Positions 16,831 to 25,432 of a stretch of 59,996 nucleotides of DNA are shown in pieces. Both the position numbers and the translations under genes were made by a program. The notes beneath the pieces are model-generated. The model worked only from the letters and a program-made list of their open reading frames with translations. It had not been told where the DNA came from and searched no databases. Every line of letters starts with the position of its first letter. The first letter of the stretch is position 1. The stretch is from Prevotella sp. (GTDB lineage Bacteria; Bacteroidota; Bacteroidia; Bacteroidales; Bacteroidaceae), in NCBI GenBank assembly GCA_017847725.1, contig JAGAXW010000011.1, positions 1 to 59,996 of the forward strand, written 5' to 3'.

Positions 16831-16916
16831 CATCCGGATTAAAAAAAATTGTTAATAACCGAAACAGCTTTTTGCCTATTGAGAGAAACTCTACTTCATT
16901 AAAAAAGAAAAACTTT

Positions 16917-17516
16917 ATGAAGGATTATGCAAGTTGTACCGACGAATCGTTGGCACTGCAGTACATAGAGGGAGACAATAAGGCTTTCGACGAGTTATTA
17001 GCACGCAACCAGCAGAAGCTCTACTCCTACATCATGTTTGTGGTCCGCGACCCGGAAGTGGCCAATGACGTCTTCCAAGAGACGTTTGTCAAGGTGATTA
17101 CCAAGTTGCAGGAAGGCAAATACATTGATTCCGGGAAGTTCTCGTTCTGGCTGACACGTATTGCCCATAATGTCATTATGGACAACTTCCGCCAACAGAA
17201 GTCAGCCCACATCATCGAGCCTACCGAGGACAACGACCTCAACAAGCTGAGTGGCGACGACCTGATGGACCACAACCGTGAGAACGAGTATGTCAACTCG
17301 CAGATTCTGGACGACGTGCGCCACCTCATGGACACACTGCCCGCCACCCAGCGCGAGGTTGTCTACATGCGCTTCTATCAGGAGCTGTCATTCAAGGAGA
17401 TTGCCGAGATGACGGGCGTGAGCATCAATACGTCGCTGGGCCGCATGCGCTACGCACTGATCAACATGCGGCGTATGGCCAAGCAGCACAGCATTCAGCT
17501 GAATCTTGAGCTATAG
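16917..17516 (+). CDS. ECF-like sigma-70 family RNA polymerase sigma factor
   Basis: 199 residues from the ATG at 16917 (MKDYASCTDE); upstream Met codons in frame precede the promoter. Region 2 is YIMFVVRDPEVANDVFQETFVKV with IDSGKFSFWLTRIAHNVIMD; region 4 is LPATQREVVYMRFYQELSFKEIAEMTGVSINTSLGRMRYALINMR, an HTH that reads the -35 type element. There is no region 1.1 or 3, as in ECF factors. No anti-sigma gene follows: the next gene, rpe, faces it. Its regulon is unknown; a free-standing ECF factor of this type is common in Bacteroidales. Confidence 0.93.
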   Translation: MKDYASCTDESLALQYIEGDNKAFDELLARNQQKLYSYIMFVVRDPEVANDVFQETFVKVITKLQEGKYIDSGKFSFWLTRIAHNVIMDNFRQQKSAHIIEPTEDNDLNKLSGDDLMDHNRENEYVNSQILDDVRHLMDTLPATQREVVYMRFYQELSFKEIAEMTGVSINTSLGRMRYALINMRRMAKQHSIQLNLEL

Positions 17517-17537
17517 CCCTAACAATACCTGTTATTT

Positions 17538-18188
17538 TCAGAGAGAACGGAGGGCACTGATAACAGCCTCAGGGGAAGCATTTCCGAAAACATAGCTTCC
17601 GCTGACCAGTACATCGACGCCCGCCTCTACGAGACGCGGGGCAGTCTCACCCTGCACACCGCCGTCGACCTCTATCAGTGCCTTCGAACCGCTGTCGGCT
17701 ATCAGTCTGCGCAGGCGTTTCACCTTCTGAATGGTGTTCTCGATGAACTTCTGACCTCCAAAGCCAGGATTAACGCTCATCAGCAGCACCATGTCGACAT
17801 CGCTGATCACATCCTCCAGCATCGACACGGGGGTCGAGGGATTAAGAGTGACACCTGCCTTCATGCCGGTCTGATGAATCTCCTGAACAACACGGTTCAA
17901 ATGAGTGCATGCCTCCACATGTACATTCATCATCATCGCCCCCAGCTGGGCCGTACGCTGAATATACTGTTCGGGGTGTACCACCATGTAGTGCACGTCG
18001 AGCGGCTTGGTACACTTACGGGCCACCGCCTCGAGGACAGGGAATCCAAAGGAGATATTGGGCACGAAGACACCATCCATGACATCCAGGTGAAGCCAGT
18101 CGGCCTCACTGCGGTTAATCATGTCTATCTCCTTGTCGAGATGCAGGAAGTCAGCAGCAAGCAGTGACGGGGAAATGAGAGTAGCCAT
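17538..18188 (-). CDS. rpe: Ribulose-phosphate 3-epimerase
   Basis: 216 residues from the ATG at 18188 (MATLISPSLLAADF). It has the TIM-barrel signatures LHLDVMDGVFVPNISFG, with the metal-binding His and Asp, plus VHVEA, VLLMSVNPGFGGQKF and EVDGGVQ. It interconverts ribulose-5-phosphate and xylulose-5-phosphate in the pentose phosphate pathway. It lies 172 bp behind fmt on the same strand and faces the sigma factor gene. Confidence 0.96.
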   Translation of the reverse strand: MATLISPSLLAADFLHLDKEIDMINRSEADWLHLDVMDGVFVPNISFGFPVLEAVARKCTKPLDVHYMVVHPEQYIQRTAQLGAMMMNVHVEACTHLNRVVQEIHQTGMKAGVTLNPSTPVSMLEDVISDVDMVLLMSVNPGFGGQKFIENTIQKVKRLRRLIADSGSKALIEVDGGVQGETAPRLVEAGVDVLVSGSYVFGNASPEAVISALRSL

Positions 18189-18360
18189 CCTTTGGGTTTT
18201 TCTTTGAATTACACATACGAGCAAACTGCTTGATGAAAAGCAATGTCGATGGGCTTGGCTGGAATTCGTCTTGGGTAAAATGCGTCATAGGCAGAAAATA
18301 TTATCCTTTGTATATCTATGAAACGCATTGGGCGGATTTTTATTATTTTACAGATGAAAA

Positions 18361-19338
18361 TTATTTCGCTCTGTATTCATCTATCTGTTTCATGCCGTTC
18401 AGGAAGTCGCGTGCCTGCATGCGTTTCTTGCCTGCCAGCTGCAGCTCGACGACTTCGAGCAATTCGTCGGCAGCCGTGACGAAGAGCGATTTTCCGTCGA
18501 CGACAATAGCACCACACTGCTGTCCCTTCCTGCCAGTCTTACGCGTCGCATAGATTTTCATCACCGTCTCCTTGCCGTCGGGTGCCACCAAAGTGGTCCA
18601 CGCGCCTGGATAGGGGCTCAGTCCGCGCACGAAGTCATAGATGCGCTTGGCGCTCTGTTGCCAGTTGATCTCACAGGTTTCCTTGAATATCTTAGGAGCA
18701 GGCTTGAGTGCTTCGCTCGTCGTGGGCTGGACATTCTCTTGTGCAACCGTTTCAGGATGACCGTCAGCTGCGACGATGGCATCGAGTGTCTCCATACAAA
18801 GCTGCGCACCGAGACGCATCAGTCCGTCGTAGACATACTCTACGTTGGCATCATCCGGAATGGCAAAAGACTTTTTCAGGATGATACGTCCTGTATCAAT
18901 GTCGTGGTCGAGGAAGAAAGTGGTCACGCCCGTCTCTGTCTCGCCATTGATGACGGCCCAGTTGATGGGGGCAGCGCCACGATACTGAGGCAGCAGGGCG
19001 GCATGGACATTGAACGTTCCATACTGAGGCATCGCCCACACCACCTCGGGTAGCATGCGGAAGGCCACTACCACCTGCAGATTGGCCTGATAGGCACGTA
19101 GCTGCTCCACGAACTCCGGGTCTTTCATCTTCTCGGGTTGTAGCACGGGCAGACCGTGAGCTACAGCATACTGCTTCACGGCTGACGGTTGCATCTCTGT
19201 CTGATGACGCCCCACAGGTTTGTCGGGCTGCGTCACGACAGCCACTACATTATACTGGTTTTCCACCAATGCCTGCAGTGTCTCCACCGCAAACTCTGGC
19301 GTACCCATAAATACAATTCGTAAATCTTCTTTTTTCAT
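18361..19338 (-). CDS. fmt: Methionyl-tRNA formyltransferase
   Basis: 325 residues. RIVFMGTPEFAVETLQAL opens the formyltransferase domain; the tetrahydrofolate-binding and catalytic stretch is FNVHAALLPQYRGAAPINWAVINGE, with Asn and His in FNVHAALLP, followed by TGVTTFFLDHDIDTG. The C-terminal 110 residues form the usual tRNA-binding OB domain. It formylates initiator Met-tRNA. It is the third gene of a minus-strand run (sua5, clc, fmt), starting 11 bp after the ClC stop. Confidence 0.97.
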   Translation of the reverse strand: MKKEDLRIVFMGTPEFAVETLQALVENQYNVVAVVTQPDKPVGRHQTEMQPSAVKQYAVAHGLPVLQPEKMKDPEFVEQLRAYQANLQVVVAFRMLPEVVWAMPQYGTFNVHAALLPQYRGAAPINWAVINGETETGVTTFFLDHDIDTGRIILKKSFAIPDDANVEYVYDGLMRLGAQLCMETLDAIVAADGHPETVAQENVQPTTSEALKPAPKIFKETCEINWQQSAKRIYDFVRGLSPYPGAWTTLVAPDGKETVMKIYATRKTGRKGQQCGAIVVDGKSLFVTAADELLEVVELQLAGKKRMQARDFLNGMKQIDEYRAK

Positions 19339-19349
19339 ACTATTGAAAA

Positions 19350-21134
19350 TCAGTCCTGACTCATGTCATGTACCATCTTACGATACATGTCGTACATTCG
19401 TTTGCGAGAGATATAGCCCTTCAGGTGACCGTCATTGTCCAGCACCGGCAGCCAGTCGGCCTGCGTGCGCTCGAAGGTTTTCATCACCTGTGTCATCGGG
19501 GTGTCGGTGCTGAGCACGGCAGCAGGCTCCACCATCAGCTGGCGAGCCTTGAAATGATGGTAAAGTTCTGTGCGGAACACCACGTGGCGAATCTTCAGAA
19601 TGTCTATCTCGCCCAACAGAGTTCCCGCGGCATCAGTCACTGGCAGCACATTGTTGCGACTCTGACTGATTCTGTGCACCATCTGCCCCAGCTCCATGTC
19701 AGGGTCCACTGCCTGATAGTCATGATTGATGACAGAGTCGAGATTCATCAGCGTCAGCACGGCATGGTCTGTATGGTGAGTCACCAGCTTTCCCTGACGG
19801 GCCAGTCGCATGCCGTAGATGCTATGAGGCTCGAAGATATTAATCGTCAAGTAGGCCGCCACAGACACAATCATCAGTGGCATGAAGAGATTATAGCCAC
19901 TGGTTATCTCGGCAATGAGGAAGATGCCTGTCAGCGGAGCATGCATAACACCCGACATGACTCCCGCCATACCCAGCAGGGCAAAATTCTTCTCCGGCAC
20001 ATAGACGCCAATCTGGTGGATATTCCACAGACGCGCAAAGAGGAAGCCCGTGAAACAGCCTATAAACAACGACGGGGCAAACGTACCGCCACAGCCGCCA
20101 CCACCATTGGTGGCACTGGTGGCAAACACCTTGGTCAGCAACACCAGTGCGAGATACAGGATGATGTATTCGCTATGCCCATAGAACAGCGACCCGTCGA
20201 GAATCTGGTTCCAGTCGGCCTCCGTACGACCGTTAAGCAGCAGGTTGATGCTATGATAGCCTTCACCGTAGAGGGAGGGGAACAGGAAGATGAGCGTGCT
20301 GAGGATGATGCCACCGACAACGAGTTTGACATAAGGTCTGTCCTTGAAGCGGGCAAACATGTCCTCGCAGACATTCATCGTGCGGATGAAATAGAGGCTC
20401 ACCAGTCCGCAGCAGATGCCCAGCAGGATGGTGGCCGGCACACGTTCCACCGTCCAGTCGCTATCGATATGGAACGAGAACAACACGGCGTTGCCACTGA
20501 ATATATAGGTAAAGCAGGTGGCTGTCACACAGCTCACCAAGATGGGCAGCAGAGAAGCCATCGTCAGGTCGATCATCAGTACCTCGAGCGTGAACACCAG
20601 TCCGGCGATGGGGGCTTTGAAGATGCCGGCAATGGCACCTGCGGCACCACATCCGACAAGTGTCATCAGCGTTTTGTTGTCCATCTTGAATAGTTTGCCC
20701 AGATTAGAACCGATGGCCGAGCCGGTCAGCACGATGGGCGCCTCGGCACCCACCGAACCGCCAAAGCCGATGGTGATAGCCGACGCAACGACCGAGGACC
20801 ACGTGTTATGGGCCTTCAGGCGTGAGCGGTTGGACGAGATGGCATAGAGAATGCGGGTGATGCCGTGCGATATATTGTCGCGTACTACATAGCGCACGAA
20901 GAGTGATGTCAGGTAGATACCCACTACGGGATATACCAGATAGAGCCAGTTATAGGTATTGATGGCGAAACGCCCTGTCAGCAGTGCAACAATCTGATTG
21001 ATAAGACCATGCAGGACGAAAGCGGCTACAGCAGAAAAGAAGCCTACCGCGAATGCCAGAATCAACAAGAACATCTTGTCGCTCACATTCGCCACACGCC
21101 ACTCATGCAACCGCTCCAGCCACGTCTTATTCAT
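19350..21134 (-). CDS. ClC-type chloride channel/antiporter with CBS domains
   Basis: 594 residues. About ten hydrophobic segments fill residues 20-430, with the ClC selectivity motifs GGSVGAEAPIVLTGS (the Glu in the position of the gating glutamate) and GGGCGGTFAPSLFIG, followed by a cytoplasmic pair of CBS domains (about 455-580) that bind nucleotides in related channels. It moves chloride, probably in exchange for protons. It sits between the sua5-like gene and fmt, 15 and 11 bp away, an operon without an evident functional theme. Confidence 0.95.
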   Translation of the reverse strand: MNKTWLERLHEWRVANVSDKMFLLILAFAVGFFSAVAAFVLHGLINQIVALLTGRFAINTYNWLYLVYPVVGIYLTSLFVRYVVRDNISHGITRILYAISSNRSRLKAHNTWSSVVASAITIGFGGSVGAEAPIVLTGSAIGSNLGKLFKMDNKTLMTLVGCGAAGAIAGIFKAPIAGLVFTLEVLMIDLTMASLLPILVSCVTATCFTYIFSGNAVLFSFHIDSDWTVERVPATILLGICCGLVSLYFIRTMNVCEDMFARFKDRPYVKLVVGGIILSTLIFLFPSLYGEGYHSINLLLNGRTEADWNQILDGSLFYGHSEYIILYLALVLLTKVFATSATNGGGGCGGTFAPSLFIGCFTGFLFARLWNIHQIGVYVPEKNFALLGMAGVMSGVMHAPLTGIFLIAEITSGYNLFMPLMIVSVAAYLTINIFEPHSIYGMRLARQGKLVTHHTDHAVLTLMNLDSVINHDYQAVDPDMELGQMVHRISQSRNNVLPVTDAAGTLLGEIDILKIRHVVFRTELYHHFKARQLMVEPAAVLSTDTPMTQVMKTFERTQADWLPVLDNDGHLKGYISRKRMYDMYRKMVHDMSQD

Positions 21135-21149
21135 CCCTCTTCTCCTCTT

Positions 21150-21719
21150 TTATTTTCTGATGACTGTCACCTCACCATCAGCACGCAGGCGGATGATGCT
21201 GGAGGGCTGGTGGGGCTTGTGTTCCTGACGGCGCGACCAGCAGACATAGTCGACAGCCTCCAACAGGCGTGGGTCAATGTCGCCGTAATTCTGGGCAGCC
21301 GGCTCACCGCTGATATTGGCTGAGGTAGACACCAAAGCCTTCTGAAAACGGTAGCACAGCTCCTTCGAGAAGGGTTCGTTGGTGATGCGCAGGGCGATGC
21401 TGCCGTCGTCGGCAATGAGATTGGGCGCCAGATTGACGGCACCATCCAGAATGATGGTGGTCGGCTTGTCACAACAATCTATCAATTGCCAGGCGACATC
21501 GGGCACATTACGTACATAGCGCTGCAGGCGGGCATCGCTGTCTACCAGGCAAATCAACGCCTTCGAGTCGTCGCGCTGCTTAATATCGTAGACACGTTTC
21601 ACAGCCTCAACATTGGTGGCATCGCAACCGATGCCCCATACGGTGTCTGTAGGATAGAGGATGACCCCACCCTTGCGGAGCACCTCCACGGCATTTTTAA
21701 TATCTTGTTCTTTCGTCAT
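21150..21719 (-). CDS. Sua5/YciO/YrdC-type threonylcarbamoyl-AMP synthase
   Basis: 189 residues with the YrdC fold pattern: GGVILYPTDTVWGIGCDATN near the start, KQRDDSKALICLV after it, and ALVSTSANISGEPA in the second half. These are the nucleotide- and threonine-binding signatures. The family makes threonylcarbamoyl-AMP for the t6A37 modification of ANN-reading tRNAs. It lacks the extra Sua5 C-terminal domain, so the short form applies. It is the first gene of the run that continues with the ClC channel and fmt. Confidence 0.92.
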   Translation of the reverse strand: MTKEQDIKNAVEVLRKGGVILYPTDTVWGIGCDATNVEAVKRVYDIKQRDDSKALICLVDSDARLQRYVRNVPDVAWQLIDCCDKPTTIILDGAVNLAPNLIADDGSIALRITNEPFSKELCYRFQKALVSTSANISGEPAAQNYGDIDPRLLEAVDYVCWSRRQEHKPHQPSSIIRLRADGEVTVIRK

Positions 21720-21729
21720 AATTTGACCG

Positions 21730-21760
21730 CAAAGATAAGCATTTTGTCACATTCTACAAA
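21730..21760 (-). promoter_or_regulatory. Promoter of the sua5-clc-fmt run
   Basis: Minus strand: TTTG (21760-21757), exactly 19 bp, TATCTTTG (21737-21730), 11 bp before the ATG at 21719. The predicted start lies close to the initiation codon, so the leader is very short. Confidence 0.65.
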
Positions 21761-21922
21761 AGAAAAATGCCTATTTCCACCTAAAACGACAAAAATCGCC
21801 CTATCATCAAAGCCCCTTTCCACTACCTTTGCAACCTGTAAAAGGGGCACTACAATTAGAAAGTCCTATAATCGGAAAGCAAAACAAACAATAACAATAA
21901 CACTAAAAACAATAATAAAAGC

Positions 21923-24900
21923 ATGGCAAACAAGCATTCCTTTAAGTTCCTGCTCTTTCTTCTCTGCATGACAGGAGTTACTCTCAGGGTATGGGCCGAC
22001 ACCGCCATACCACTCAGTGTCGACACCTACCTCACCACCAGTGAGTCGGCAACCACTGGCACCATCAACAACAATGACGGTGGCAATTTGGGCGGCATAC
22101 AGAACAATGCCTCGGCTACATTTATGCTGACCAATGCCTCTGCACAAGACATGGTGCTCTACTTCCTGACGGGAAACAACAACGACAGTTCGCCAAAGGT
22201 AACCGTCACGCTAAGCGACGGCAGCAGTGAAATCTTCATTAAGACTGTCGATGTCGAGAAGACTGGCGGTTGGAACCCCGTCAGCAAGCACATTTTCGAC
22301 CTCGGTACGGTTCCCGCTGGCAAACTTTCGCTAACATTTGCCTTCAGCAATACTGGCAGTTATGTATGCAACCTCGGCAGCATAGGCCTATACAACAAAA
22401 CTGCCTACATAGCCAACATGGACCAGATTCCCGGCAGCATCACCCTCGCCAACGGCACCTATAACGGTCCGAGGGTTGAGTCTGGTGGCAATGTGGGCTA
22501 CGTGCAGAACGGCGGCGCAGCCACCTACGTCGTCTACAGCAAGCACGACGGTGCCTACGACCTGACGCTCGACATCTACCGTTACAATCAGGGTGGAATG
22601 CTGAACGTGAAAATCACCGACCTCTCAACGGGAGCAACAGAATACAGCGACGACTACACCATTGCCCCAGACGCTCCCGCAACCTATACTACCAACACCA
22701 TTGCGATTCCCAGCATTTCAACGGGCTTCAAAGCCATGACTTTCACTTTCTCCAACGGCAGCAGCTACATTGCAAATTACAAGAATGTACAACTGGCTTA
22801 CAAAGGTGTTGCTTCCGAGATATCCGGCTATACCGTCACTGGTCAGACCGTCACCACAGGTACCGACACTGACTATCTGTGCAACCTGCCCGTGACCTGC
22901 AACGCCACGACGACCTTCGCAGTCAGTGCCACCAACGGCACCATCTCCGTAACAGCCAAAAATTCGTCCGATACTGCAGTGGCCGTTACCGACAATGGCG
23001 ACGGCACATACACCGTCAACACACCTGACATGAACGACTACATCATCGTCACCACCACGCTGACACCCGCCGCTGGAGCCAGTGCCGCGAAGACCATCTA
23101 TACGCTGAAACTGTTTCATATCGGTGACATCTCGCTGACTGCCATCACTGTAGACGGAGTGTCCATTGGCGTGCTCGATGACATCAACGCCAGCCCCTAC
23201 TCCGCTACATACAATGCCTGCTACACCACGGTTCCCACTGTTGAAGCCATGCAGATTGACGGTGCAGCAACCATCGTGGACGATCCCGTCGTCAGCGGCA
23301 GCACCTATACCTACACCATCCACGGTGCCATTGCCAACACGACAATTACACGCAACTACACACTCATATTAAATAATGTACACGTATTTGCTGCCACAGG
23401 CGACGAGACGCCGGTAGACATCAAGGCCAACGAGGGCACCATTGAGAACAACACCTGGACCAATGGCACCTACACGCTCTCAACCACCAGCCTTGACAGC
23501 TACAACCAGTTCTTCAAGATGAACGGCAACAATTACACCATCAGCGTACCCAGCGACGTAGCTGTCAAACAAGTCATCATGAAGGATTGTTCAAACAACT
23601 ATAGCGGCAACGATGCCCGTCTGACAGCAGTCACCTCGACAGGTGCGACGGTCTACATTCCCGTCGACAACAAATACTACCACGACACGGAGGGTAGCCG
23701 ACACGACATCATCGTCAACATAGACGGTCATACCGTCGGCACCGACATCGTGCTGACCCAACAGAAGTCGGGTCAGCCCATGGCCTGGATACAACTGACT
23801 ACCGTCAAACAGAATCCCGGCACAGCCCCCGTGAAAACTGCCGAGAGTGTCACCGTGGTGAACAACCATGCCGTCGTGGCCGTCACTTTCGACCGCGAGA
23901 TAGCCAATAATGTCACTGCTACCATTAACGGTGGCACCGTGACTGCCGAGGGTGGATCCGCTGTACTCTACTTCCCCATATGGAATCTGAACTACAGCAC
24001 CAACTACACACTGGCCATTGATGCCGGAGCTGCTATCGACTCGTATGGCAACGGCACGACAACGGCCATTGAGATAACCGTCAGCGTGCCCGCCAAAACC
24101 GCTGTCGAACAGAAGACCTACGACTATGTTGTATCAACTGCTGACGAGCTAAAGGCAGCCATTGCAGCCATCGATGCCACCAACACCTCGGCAACTGCCG
24201 AGCGCAAGATAGTCTTCCTCAAGGACGGCACCTACGACCTAGGCTCTACCGGCACGAATACCATACAATGGGTCAATGCGCACAACATTTCGCTCATCGG
24301 TGAGTCGAAAGAAGGTGTCATCATCTGCGGCGCCAGCCGCGACATCTCGAACCCCGTGCTGAACATCCGTAAGGGCAGTGGTCAGTATCTGCAGGACTTG
24401 ACTGTGCGCAACCTCACCGACTTTGACCAGTCCGAGCGTGCAGGTGTCAGCGTAGCAGTCTATGGCGGCAACAAGGCCATCTTCAAGAACGTGGCCATGC
24501 AGGCCCAGCAGGACACGCAGGTGACTGGCGAGCGCGCCTACCATGTGGGCTGCGACTTCTACGGTGCCGTTGACTTCCTCTGCGGCGGCGGCGACAACTA
24601 CTACGACCAGTGCAACTTCTACATCACCAACGCGGGCTACATCACCGCTCCCTCAACGAGCACGGCCAACAAGTGGGGCTACGTCATGCAGCAGTGCACC
24701 ATCAACAAGTACGAGGGCTCTTACACCTACGAGGCCGACGGCAACTTCTCACTTGGCCGCCCCTGGCAGAACGAACCGCGCAACTACTGGCTGAACACCA
24801 CGATGAACGTGCAGCCCAGTGCTGCCGGATGGGGAGGCATGGGGACACTACCCACTCACTTCTATGAATATAACTCCACCGACGGCAACGGCAATGCCAT

Positions 24901-25390
24901 CGACCTCTCGGTACGCAAGAACAGCAGCACCTCCACCAATTCGTACATCCCCGTGCTCACCGACGAAGAGGCCAAACGCTTCACAGTAGAGAACGTGCTG
25001 GGTGGCACCGACTCATGGCTTCCTACTGAGGAATGTATAGAGATTCCCGCTCCCATGGTCACAATGGGCAGCGACAAGGTACTCACATGGGAAGCTGTCG
25101 ACGATGTGCGCTGCTATGTTATCTTCAAGGACGGCAAATACCTGATCAACCAGACTGCACTGACCTATCAGGCTGTTGAGAACGGCGTATATACCGTACG
25201 GGCTGCCAACAAGAATGGCGGACTAGGACATGTCTCCAACGAAATTACCGTCAATGAGACTACCGGTATCCGCACCATTTCCGAAAACGTACAAAAAGAA
25301 ATGAACACACCATACAATCTGGCTGGCCAACGCATCAACTCAGGTACCAAAGGTATCATCATCGTAAACGGCAAGAAAATCATTCGCTGA
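21923..25390 (+). CDS. Secreted modular pectin methylesterase (CE8)
   Basis: 1155 residues. A signal peptide (about 1-25, ending VWA) is followed by two beta-sandwich modules resembling carbohydrate-binding domains (about 27-295), further beta-rich modules (about 300-725), and a pectinesterase domain (about 730-1045) with QQDTQ near 861, GAVDFLCG near 880 (catalytic Asp) and LGRPW near 942. A fibronectin-like stretch and a tail ending VNGKKIIR close the protein. It would remove methyl esters from homogalacturonan outside the cell, opening it to the lyase and hydrolase genes at 47-54 kb. A -7 box TACCTTTG at 21824-21831 gives a leader of about 85 bases. The next gene starts 42 bp downstream. 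Confidence 0.88.
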   Translation: MANKHSFKFLLFLLCMTGVTLRVWADTAIPLSVDTYLTTSESATTGTINNNDGGNLGGIQNNASATFMLTNASAQDMVLYFLTGNNNDSSPKVTVTLSDGSSEIFIKTVDVEKTGGWNPVSKHIFDLGTVPAGKLSLTFAFSNTGSYVCNLGSIGLYNKTAYIANMDQIPGSITLANGTYNGPRVESGGNVGYVQNGGAATYVVYSKHDGAYDLTLDIYRYNQGGMLNVKITDLSTGATEYSDDYTIAPDAPATYTTNTIAIPSISTGFKAMTFTFSNGSSYIANYKNVQLAYKGVASEISGYTVTGQTVTTGTDTDYLCNLPVTCNATTTFAVSATNGTISVTAKNSSDTAVAVTDNGDGTYTVNTPDMNDYIIVTTTLTPAAGASAAKTIYTLKLFHIGDISLTAITVDGVSIGVLDDINASPYSATYNACYTTVPTVEAMQIDGAATIVDDPVVSGSTYTYTIHGAIANTTITRNYTLILNNVHVFAATGDETPVDIKANEGTIENNTWTNGTYTLSTTSLDSYNQFFKMNGNNYTISVPSDVAVKQVIMKDCSNNYSGNDARLTAVTSTGATVYIPVDNKYYHDTEGSRHDIIVNIDGHTVGTDIVLTQQKSGQPMAWIQLTTVKQNPGTAPVKTAESVTVVNNHAVVAVTFDREIANNVTATINGGTVTAEGGSAVLYFPIWNLNYSTNYTLAIDAGAAIDSYGNGTTTAIEITVSVPAKTAVEQKTYDYVVSTADELKAAIAAIDATNTSATAERKIVFLKDGTYDLGSTGTNTIQWVNAHNISLIGESKEGVIICGASRDISNPVLNIRKGSGQYLQDLTVRNLTDFDQSERAGVSVAVYGGNKAIFKNVAMQAQQDTQVTGERAYHVGCDFYGAVDFLCGGGDNYYDQCNFYITNAGYITAPSTSTANKWGYVMQQCTINKYEGSYTYEADGNFSLGRPWQNEPRNYWLNTTMNVQPSAAGWGGMGTLPTHFYEYNSTDGNGNAIDLSVRKNSSTSTNSYIPVLTDEEAKRFTVENVLGGTDSWLPTEECIEIPAPMVTMGSDKVLTWEAVDDVRCYVIFKDGKYLINQTALTYQAVENGVYTVRAANKNGGLGHVSNEITVNETTGIRTISENVQKEMNTPYNLAGQRINSGTKGIIIVNGKKIIR

Positions 25391-25432
25391 CACATTCAAC
25401 AATAACTAATTTATATAAACACAATAAAAGAA

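Noticed and set aside
19368-20693. Long open frame (441 codons) on the plus strand
   Set aside because: It lies wholly antisense to the ClC channel gene, which has clear family motifs; the frame is rich in His, Gln and Arg, typical of a reverse-frame shadow in GC-rich coding DNA.
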